A program made the position numbers and the translations under genes. A stretch of DNA of 6,967 nucleotides from JAJFUG01 sp964386505 (GTDB taxonomy: Bacteria; Gemmatimonadota; Glassbacteria; GWA2-58-10): assembly GCA_964386505.1 (NCBI GenBank), contig CAYLSM010000230.1, positions 1-6,967 of the forward strand. Direction: 5' to 3'. Positions 1-4,166 of this stretch are shown in pieces. Numbering within the stretch: the stretch's first letter is position 1; every line of letters begins with the position of its first letter. The notes beneath the pieces were generated by a model. That model searched no databases. It was given only the letters and a program-made list of their open reading frames with translations, and was not told the origin of the DNA.

Positions 1-655
1 CGTGGTAGATCGTCATCCCGTCGAACAGCACCAGGTTCTGATCCGGGGTGCCGCCGCGCACGTACAGCCCCGAGGACCCGTCGCCCACCCCGCTGATCCC
101 CGGCATTAGCTGCAGCGAGCGGAACACGTCCACCTCGCCGATATTGGGCAGGCTGAGAAGCTCCGAGGGAGAGAGCACCACCTCGCTCACCCGTTCGCCC
201 GCCTCCACGGTCTGGACCTGGCCCTCCACGGTGATCCCGGTCATCTCGTAGACCGTGTGCTTGAGCGAGATGGCCAGCGGCTTGGCGCTGCCGGGCTTGA
301 CCTCGACCTCCACCTCCTGCGGGGCGTAACCGATGTAGGTGACCAGGAGGGTCTGCTTGCCCAGCGGAGCGTTCACGATGATGAAATAGCCGTCCGAGTT
401 GGTGGCCGCCCCCTGGCGCGTGCCCTTGAGGCTCACGCTGGCGTGCGGCAGGGCCTCATCCGTCTCCTTGTCGCGGACATAGCCCTTGATGTCGGCGCGG
501 GTGGAGGAGCCGCCGCCGGCGCTCTGCGCGAGAAGCAGCGGGGCAGCGGCGCCCGGGAGGGCGAGACAGATAAACAGCGCCTTTGCGATGCGCGCCAGTG
601 CGCCGTGCGACGGGACGGACAGCGGGGAAACTTTCGGCGGTAATTTTGTTCGCAT
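1..655 (-). CDS. TonB-dependent outer-membrane receptor, N-terminal part (cut by window edge)
   Basis: The minus strand reads open from an ATG at 655 to the window edge, giving 218 residues. Residues 1-44 form a long signal peptide with a basic n-region (R2, K4, K8, R22, K25) and a hydrophobic core at about 26-43. Residues 54-131 match a carboxypeptidase-regulatory-like beta-sandwich (GYVRDKETDEALPHASVSLKG, then TNSDGYFIIVNAPLGK and YIGYAPQEVEV). From about 138 the plug domain begins, with LPNIGEVDVFRSLQLMPG and LYVRGGTPDQNLVLFDGM, which are hallmark plug segments. The barrel lies outside the window. The family imports siderophores, vitamins, glycans or peptides through the outer membrane using TonB energy; the substrate cannot be told. 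A Shine-Dalgarno AGAGGTG (659-665) sits 3 nt before the ATG. It follows two Spy-like genes after a 50-nt gap, so it is probably the last of three co-transcribed genes seen here. Confidence 0.93.
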   Translation of the reverse strand, partial: MRTKLPPKVSPLSVPSHGALARIAKALFICLALPGAAAPLLLAQSAGGGSSTRADIKGYVRDKETDEALPHASVSLKGTRQGAATNSDGYFIIVNAPLGKQTLLVTYIGYAPQEVEVEVKPGSAKPLAISLKHTVYEMTGITVEGQVQTVEAGERVSEVVLSPSELLSLPNIGEVDVFRSLQLMPGISGVGDGSSGLYVRGGTPDQNLVLFDGMTIYH

Positions 656-705
656 TTTCACCTCTGCCAGGAGTGCCTGCCTGTCTTGGCGTCCGATACT
701 GCGGT

Positions 706-1164
706 TCAGTGTCTGTGCTCCCTGCTTTCCTGCATGTCCTTGCGGATCATCTCGAAACGCTCGGCCTGCTCCTCGTTGAGCAGTTTGCCGAAATCATCCA
801 GTAATTTTTCGTTGACCCGTCGGGTGGTGTCTTTCAGCTCGCCCGTCCCGATCTTGCCCTGGCTGAATTTTTCGTAGGCCGACTCGATCTCTTTCTGCGA
901 GCTGTCGAACAGGGCGCGGGCTTTCCCGGTCTGGTCCTCGTCCAGGATCAGGGTCTCGCAGATGTCCTCGAACTCCTTGCGGGCTCTCTCGCGGTTCTGT
1001 GCGGCCGGGCGCTCGGCCTGGCCCTGCCCGCCCCGCATCCCGCCGTCGTCCATCTCGCCCCGTCCGCCGCCACCGAACCCGCGCTGCGCGGCCAGAGGCG
1101 CGGCGCACAGCACGAGGGCCATAAACCCGCCCAGGATGAAACCGTTACGCATTAACTTTCTCAA
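706..1164 (-). CDS. Secreted glycine-rich Spy/CpxP-like periplasmic protein (second of the pair)
   Basis: With a TTG start at 1164 the product has 152 residues. Residues 1-27 form a signal peptide (MRKLMRNGF, hydrophobic core to about 22, then PLAAQ). A Gly/Arg-rich stretch covers about 28-46, followed by a charged, mostly helical domain. That domain has two LTxxQ-like motifs, LILDEDQ (72-78) and LLNEEQ (128-133), spaced as in the Spy/CpxP/heavy-metal-resistance superfamily of small periplasmic chaperones or stress sensors. The assignment rests on these motifs and on size, not on clear identity. The TTG is chosen because AAGGAGGTG (1171-1179) lies 6-7 nt upstream. The ATG at 1152 is too far from that site, and a GTG at 1212 that overlaps the previous stop codon would give an over-long n-region. 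The gene lies 44 nt after a paralogue and 50 nt before a TonB-dependent receptor gene. Metal, redox or misfolding stress are possible roles. Confidence 0.8.
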   Translation of the reverse strand: MRKLMRNGFILGGFMALVLCAAPLAAQRGFGGGGRGEMDDGGMRGGQGQAERPAAQNRERARKEFEDICETLILDEDQTGKARALFDSSQKEIESAYEKFSQGKIGTGELKDTTRRVNEKLLDDFGKLLNEEQAERFEMIRKDMQESREHRH

Positions 1165-1170
1165 TGCCTC

Positions 1171-1179
1171 CACCTCCTT
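1171..1179 (-). promoter_or_regulatory. Shine-Dalgarno site that sets a TTG start
   Basis: The minus strand reads AAGGAGGTG here, almost the full anti-16S complement. It is placed 6-7 nt before the TTG at 1164. This favours TTG over the ATG at 1152 and the GTG at 1212. Confidence 0.7.
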
Positions 1180-1208
1180 CCTGCCAAACGATAGCCGCCT
1201 CCGCGCGC

Positions 1209-1691
1209 TCACCAGGGGACAGCCCCCTTTTTCCGGCGGAGGTCTTTCAGGGCCGCGCGCTGGCTGTCATCCAGCAGGTCGCTGAAATCCCGGCCCAGTT
1301 GCTTGTTGATCCCGTCCATTTTGCTCTCCACCTCGAACACGTTAAACACCCCGGTCTCCTGGGCGGTGCGCAGGGTGTCTTTCTGCGCCGCCGAGCGCCC
1401 GTAAAGGTCCATCGCCTTTTCGAGCTGCTCCTCGGACAGGTTAAGTGAACGGCAGAGCTGTATATATTTTGTCTTGTCCGGGTCGGCCTGTTCCTGTTTC
1501 TGCTCCCCGCGTCCGTGTCTCCCGCCCCCACGTCCGCCCCCACCTCCGCCCCGTCCGCCGCCCTGGCCCCCGCCACCTGCGAAGCTGCCTCCGCCCTTGG
1601 CGGCGGTCAGGCTGGCAATGCAGATAAAAGTCAGTCCGAGAAAGAGGGCTCGGCTGAAACGGGTCCGATTGTCACGGCGAGAACTTTGCAA
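1209..1691 (-). CDS. Secreted glycine-rich Spy/CpxP-like periplasmic protein (first of the pair)
   Basis: The product has 160 residues from a TTG at 1691; there is no in-frame ATG or GTG before the signal peptide. A basic n-region (R5, R6, R9, R11, R14) leads into the hydrophobic core LFLGLTFICIASL (16-28). Residues 33-62 are almost pure Gly with regularly placed Arg and one His, a flexible linker. The C-terminal half is charged and helical, with LNLSEEQ (83-89) and LLDDSQ (139-144) at the positions of the two LTxxQ motifs of Spy/CpxP-like proteins. It is a divergent paralogue of the next gene downstream. The order pair of Spy-like genes then TonB receptor suggests envelope stress or metal handling, but no metal-binding cluster is visible. 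A GGAG (1699-1702) lies 7 nt before the TTG and can be folded into a small hairpin. An intrinsic terminator lies 41 nt upstream. Confidence 0.78.
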   Translation of the reverse strand: MQSSRRDNRTRFSRALFLGLTFICIASLTAAKGGGSFAGGGGQGGGRGGGGGGRGGGRHGRGEQKQEQADPDKTKYIQLCRSLNLSEEQLEKAMDLYGRSAAQKDTLRTAQETGVFNVFEVESKMDGINKQLGRDFSDLLDDSQRAALKDLRRKKGAVPW

Positions 1692-1695
1692 GTGG

Positions 1696-1718
1696 GGTCT
1701 CCGGCTGGGGGGAGGACC
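1696..1718 (-). promoter_or_regulatory. Possible Shine-Dalgarno-masking hairpin before the TTG at 1691
   Basis: On the minus strand GGTC (1715-1718) can pair with GACC (1696-1699), and TCC (1711-1713) with GGA (1700-1702), with one bulged base at 1714. The GGAG at 1699-1702 is the only Shine-Dalgarno candidate for the TTG at 1691, so the stem would hide it. The stem is short (7 bp). Its role is inferred. Confidence 0.35.
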
Positions 1719-1731
1719 GGTTGATAGTCAG

Positions 1732-1763
1732 AAAAAGGCGCGAGCCAATCCTGGCTCGCGCCT
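1732..1763 (-). terminator. Rho-independent terminator in the leader of the leftward operon
   Basis: A perfect inverted repeat pairs 1737-1746 with 1753-1762 around a 6-base loop (1747-1752). An eleventh A-T pair joins 1736 and 1763. On the minus strand the stem is followed by five T residues (1732-1736), the layout of an intrinsic terminator. On the plus strand no T-run follows. It ends only 41 nt before the TTG start at 1691, and the 40 nt between hold no recognisable promoter. It therefore either attenuates the leftward operon or ends a short untranslated transcript from the region to its right. Confidence 0.78.
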
Positions 1764-1780
1764 CGGACTTTGTACGGGCC

Positions 1781-1811
1781 AATGTCCGGTCACAATGTCC
1801 CGTTTGTCCGG
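1781..1811. repeat. Short direct repeats built on TGTCC
   Basis: AATGTCC occurs at 1781-1787 and again at 1794-1800, 13 bp apart. A third TGTCC follows at 1805-1809, within TTGTCCGG. The repeats lie just upstream (in the leftward sense) of the leader terminator, so they could be regulator half-sites. The binding protein is unknown and chance is not excluded. Confidence 0.3.
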
Positions 1812-1886
1812 CTGTGCGGCTCAGGCCGCGACTGAAGACAGAATACAAATTCGGTGCCAGGCGGGCCGGGCATGGTTTCGAGCCGG

Positions 1887-1905
1887 GCAATTGCAGTAGC
1901 TGCAA
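1887..1905. repeat. Overlapping palindromes GCAATTGC and TTGCAG-TAG-CTGCAA
   Basis: Positions 1887-1894 form a perfect 8-bp palindrome. It overlaps a second one, in which TTGCAG (1891-1896) is mirrored by CTGCAA (1900-1905) across 3 bases. No T-run follows on either strand, so this is more likely a protein site than a terminator. Its role is unknown. Confidence 0.3.
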
Positions 1906-1955
1906 GACGATGGGCTGTTTGTTAGAGGTTGATTAGACGCGCGACCGCTACAGTG

Positions 1956-1975
1956 TTTCGACATTAGTGTCGAAA
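1956..1975. promoter_or_regulatory. 20-bp perfect dyad, candidate operator
   Basis: TTTCGACA (1956-1963) is mirrored exactly by TGTCGAAA (1968-1975) around the 4-base spacer TTAG. A further TGTCGA lies at 1989-1994, 21 bp (two helical turns) from the matching half-site at 1968. No T-run follows on either strand. The symmetry suits a homodimeric regulator of either divergent operon. I do not recognise the consensus. Confidence 0.42.
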
Positions 1976-2030
1976 GCGGCGACGGAATTGTCGAGAAATC
2001 GGGAGAGACAAAAAAAAGGACCTGAATAAC

Positions 2031-2065
2031 AAACCGTAGAGAAGGCAGAAGCCTATCTGGTTTTT
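2031..2065 (+). terminator. Weak terminator-like hairpin
   Basis: AAACC (2031-2035) can pair with GGTTT (2059-2063), and AGAAGGC (2040-2046) with GCCT and TCT (2051-2058, one bulged A at 2055), around an AGAA loop. A 4-base bulge interrupts the 5' arm. Five T residues at 2061-2065 end the element. No rightward gene precedes it, so its role is unclear and it may be chance. Confidence 0.25.
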
Positions 2066-2186
2066 GTTGCTCAAATTACGCGATTTGCGGCTTTTATGAC
2101 TTGCTGCGGCCGGGGTCAGGGGTGGTTTTGTCGGGTCAATACATGAATAAAAAGTGTAATTATGGAAATAATAAAGGCAAACGAAC

Positions 2187-2210
2187 ATGACAGCGGGCCT
2201 TGATTGTCAT
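2187..2210. promoter_or_regulatory. Spaced dyad ATGACA-N12-TGTCAT
   Basis: ATGACA (2187-2192) is mirrored by TGTCAT (2205-2210) across 12 bases. It lies about 90 bp upstream of the -35 box at 2298, a usual place for an activator site. The half-sites are only 6 bp, so confidence is low. Confidence 0.25.
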
Positions 2211-2297
2211 AACTGGGCTTAAAATAAAGTAATTGTGTATTGCAACAAGCCTAAAACGAGCGACAAATTAAGTGTATTCAGAAAAACTCAAAATATC

Positions 2298-2326
2298 TTG
2301 ACAATATAATAATGATCGGGTATAAT
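2298..2326 (+). promoter_or_regulatory. Consensus sigma-70 promoter for the cohesin genes
   Basis: TTGACA at 2298-2303 and TATAAT at 2321-2326 match the -35 and -10 consensus at all 12 positions, with the optimal 17-bp spacer. The upstream DNA is A/T-rich, as in UP elements. Transcription would start near 2333, giving a leader of about 245 nt before the ATG at 2578. Confidence 0.88.
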
Positions 2327-2369
2327 CAAATTGAATCTACCGAATCACCCGCCAGGTGAATACAATCCC

Positions 2370-2418
2370 TTCGCACGCTGTATCCCTTCCGTATCGAACG
2401 GATGCAGCCGCCGGCGAA
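2370..2418 (+). promoter_or_regulatory. Predicted compound hairpin in the 5' leader
   Basis: Three nested helices can form in the leader RNA. TTCGC (2370-2374) pairs with GCGAA (2414-2418). GCTGTAT (2377-2383) pairs with ATGCAGC (2402-2408), with one G-U pair. CCGT (2389-2392) pairs with ACGG (2398-2401) around ATCGA. A CCCTT bulge (2384-2388) sits on the 5' side. It begins about 37 nt after the expected transcript start. It matches no riboswitch class I can recall. It may be a cis-regulatory or stabilising element. Confidence 0.4.
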
Positions 2419-2489
2419 AGTGACGTATTCCCTAACACCGGAGAGCAGAACACCCAAAAAGTTCTCGCGCAAACCGGAACTCCTTGAAG

Positions 2490-2576
2490 TTTTCCCCCCG
2501 TACAAAACCCAGGAATCCGCCGGCTTGCGTTTTTTCCAATCAACAGTTGTCTTTTTGCGACAAAACGGGAGGAAAA
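2490..2576 (+). promoter_or_regulatory. Potential anti-Shine-Dalgarno helix before the first cohesin gene
   Basis: TTTTCCCCCCG (2490-2500) can pair with CGGGAGGAAAA (2566-2576) at 10 of 11 positions; the single mismatch is C2496 against A2570. The 3' strand is the Shine-Dalgarno region of the ATG at 2578, so the helix would block ribosome binding. A smaller hairpin (TTGTC 2547-2551 with GACAA 2559-2563) can form inside the 65-nt loop. Regulation by this helix is inferred. Confidence 0.45.
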
Positions 2577-2577
2577 C

Positions 2578-4101
2578 ATGCGCCGCAATCCTGTGAAACT
2601 CTCTTTGACTTTTATCTCCATTTGTCTGTTTTCCTGGGCGGCCTGGGCCCAGGCGCAGGTGACCTCGACCAGCACTATTTATTATTCTGTTGCAGATACC
2701 ATGATTACTCCGCGGGATTCTTTCTGGGTGGATATCAAGGTATCGGATGTCACCAACCTGTTCGGTGCCAGTTTCACCATGCGCTTTGATCAGGACACCC
2801 TGGCCCGGGTGGTCTCCTCGGACAGTATCCTGGCCGGAGATTTTCTGGGCGGGGATATCCTGTTTACCAAAAAGGACAGCCTGGGGCATGTCTATCTGGG
2901 TCTGACCCGCAAGGATGGGGCGGGCGGAGTGAACGGCAGCGGGACCCTGGCCCGGGTGAAACTGTATTTCAAGTCAAATATGGTGGTATGGAGCAAGGTC
3001 AACCTCACATTCGAGGACATACAGGCCACCGATCCCACCGGGGCGAACGTCACTCTCAACACTTCTTCGCTGCGCCTTACTGTAAGCGGGATCGCGGTCT
3101 GGCCCGGGGACGCTGACAACAGCGGCTACGTGGACCAGACGGATGTCCTGCCGCTGGGAGTCTACTGGCATGCCACCGGAGCGGCGCGCCTGTCGGCCAG
3201 CCGCGCCTGGACCAAGCAGTATTGCTCGCCCTGGGACCCGGTTGTCGTGACCTATGCCGATTGTGACGGCTCGGGGAAAGTGGACCAGGCGGATATTCTG
3301 CCGATCGGCCTCAACTGGCACAAGAGCCAGGGCGCCCTTCTGGCCGCGGCCGGTTCCTCCACCACGGTTGTTTCCACCCGCTACGCGGACGCTCTTTCCT
3401 GGAGCGCCGAGGCCGACCCGGTTGAACCCGGGGTCTACAACCTGACCCTGCACCTGACCCCCGCCTACGCCGCCGGTTTCCGTGGCGTCTCCCTGTCCGT
3501 GGGAGCCCTGGCCGGAGCCCAGATACTCTCGGCGGTCAAGGGAAGCTCATTCAGCAGCCAGGCCCTGTTCCTGGCCCTGCCGGACAACGGGTTCTGGGGC
3601 GTGGGGATCAGCGAGACCGGCTCCAGCCTGAGCGCAGGCGAGGCGGGCTACGACCTTCTGCGGATCAGTCTGCGCGCTCCGGCGGGCCTGACCGACCCCT
3701 TGAGCCTCTTGCAGTTCAGCAATGTCTGCCTGAGCCTGGACGGCGAGGGCATAGTCGCGCTGGGTAACCCGTTCGACATTCTGGCTGCGACCGAGAACCA
3801 GGGGCCGGCCCTGCCCAAGTCGTTCGACCTGGCCCAGAACTCGCCCAACCCGTTCAACCCCTCCACCTCCATCGCCTACAGTGTGCCCGAGGGGCATACT
3901 TCGCAGGTCTCGCTGCAAGTGTTCGATCTGCGCGGACGGCTGGTGCGCTCGCTGGTTGAGGCGCGGGTGGAGCCGGGCAGCTACCTGGTGCAGTGGGACG
4001 GCGCCGACCGCAACGGCAAAGCGGTGGGCAGCGGCGTGTATTTCTACCGCCTCAGGACCGATGGGTTTGTGCGGACACGGAAAATGGTGCTGCTTAAATA
4101 G
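2578..4101 (+). CDS. Secreted cohesin-dockerin protein with T9SS/FlgD-like C-terminal module
   Basis: The product has 507 residues. A signal peptide covers about 1-27 (basic start, core LTFISICLFSWAAW, then AQAQ). Residues 30-168 are a cohesin-like beta-sandwich (DSFWVDIKVSDVTNLFGASF, LAGDFLGGDILF, GSGTLARVKLYF). A dockerin-like pair of calcium loops follows: D178, D180, S182, D186, D189 and D228, D230, S232, D236, D239, each followed by an LP(L/I)G helix. A second, divergent cohesin-like module covers about 273-397. Residues 412-507 are an SPNPFNPST...SGVYFYRL...KMVLLK domain of the T9SS-sorting/FlgD-Ig kind, which suggests export and surface attachment. GGGAGG lies 5 nt before the ATG. It is first in a rightward unit, 65 nt before a longer paralogue, downstream of a consensus promoter and structured leader. 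Cohesins bind dockerins, so self- or cross-association is possible. No catalytic domain is seen. Confidence 0.92.
   Translation: MRRNPVKLSLTFISICLFSWAAWAQAQVTSTSTIYYSVADTMITPRDSFWVDIKVSDVTNLFGASFTMRFDQDTLARVVSSDSILAGDFLGGDILFTKKDSLGHVYLGLTRKDGAGGVNGSGTLARVKLYFKSNMVVWSKVNLTFEDIQATDPTGANVTLNTSSLRLTVSGIAVWPGDADNSGYVDQTDVLPLGVYWHATGAARLSASRAWTKQYCSPWDPVVVTYADCDGSGKVDQADILPIGLNWHKSQGALLAAAGSSTTVVSTRYADALSWSAEADPVEPGVYNLTLHLTPAYAAGFRGVSLSVGALAGAQILSAVKGSSFSSQALFLALPDNGFWGVGISETGSSLSAGEAGYDLLRISLRAPAGLTDPLSLLQFSNVCLSLDGEGIVALGNPFDILAATENQGPALPKSFDLAQNSPNPFNPSTSIAYSVPEGHTSQVSLQVFDLRGRLVRSLVEARVEPGSYLVQWDGADRNGKAVGSGVYFYRLRTDGFVRTRKMVLLK
3097..3170 (+). repeat. Dockerin-coding segment nearly identical to 5415-5488
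   Basis: This 74-bp segment encodes the first calcium loop and helix of the dockerin. It aligns without gaps to 5415-5488 in the next gene, with uninterrupted identical runs of 17 and 24 bp and only scattered, mostly third-position, differences. This indicates recent duplication or gene conversion between the paralogues. Confidence 0.75.
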
Positions 4102-4166
4102 CGGCAGCCGTGCGTAGACTGTTCCGTGCCGATGACCAAACCCTTTCGGACATGCCTGAGGTGTGT

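Larger units (their letters stand above)
1692..2577. other. Divergent intergenic region, gene-free
   Basis: No convincing gene lies in this stretch of about 890 bp between the divergent operons. Its middle (about 2000-2340) is AT-rich: 2281-2340 has only 15 G or C in 60 bases, whereas 5461-5520 inside a cohesin gene has 44 in 60. It holds the leftward leader terminator, several palindromes, a perfect sigma-70 promoter facing right, and a long structured leader. Open frames present on both strands lack Shine-Dalgarno sites and recognisable domains. Confidence 0.7.

Noticed and set aside
1165..1212. GTG start overlapping the previous stop codon for the second Spy-like gene
   Set aside because: The overlap is of the coupled-translation kind, but it would give a 16-residue extension before the signal peptide, while the TTG at 1164 has a near-ideal Shine-Dalgarno site.
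1214..1237. GGGG-ACAG-CCCC followed by T residues on the plus strand, terminator-like
   Set aside because: It lies within the 3' end of a minus-strand gene, has only a 4-bp stem, and no rightward transcript is expected there.
1672..1905. Minus-strand open frame of 77 codons across the leader terminator
   Set aside because: It runs through the intrinsic terminator and several palindromes and has no Shine-Dalgarno site or recognisable product.
1840..1920. Possible tRNA-like T-arm (GGTTTCGAGCC)
   Set aside because: No cloverleaf, acceptor stem or anticodon arm can be formed around it.
1964..2188. Minus-strand open frame of 74 codons in the intergenic region
   Set aside because: It has no Shine-Dalgarno site, odd composition and spans AT-rich regulatory DNA and a palindrome.
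2295..2330. Leftward promoter overlapping the rightward one (TTGATT with TATATT-like -10)
   Set aside because: The matches and spacing are poor, and the palindromic nature of A/T-rich -10 boxes explains them.
2402..2596. Upstream open frame of 64 codons overlapping the start of the first cohesin gene
   Set aside because: Its ATG has no Shine-Dalgarno site and lies inside the predicted leader hairpin; the peptide has no domain. It could still be a regulatory upstream frame but nothing supports it.
2326..2889. Minus-strand open frame of 187 codons overlapping the leader and the first cohesin gene
   Set aside because: It is antisense to a gene with clear domains, overlaps the consensus promoter, and has no recognisable motif; GC-rich coding DNA often gives such shadows.
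4110..4166. Upstream GTG start for the FGE-domain protein
   Set aside because: The 19 extra residues are polar and precede an otherwise perfect signal peptide; the ATG at 4167 has its own GAGGTG.
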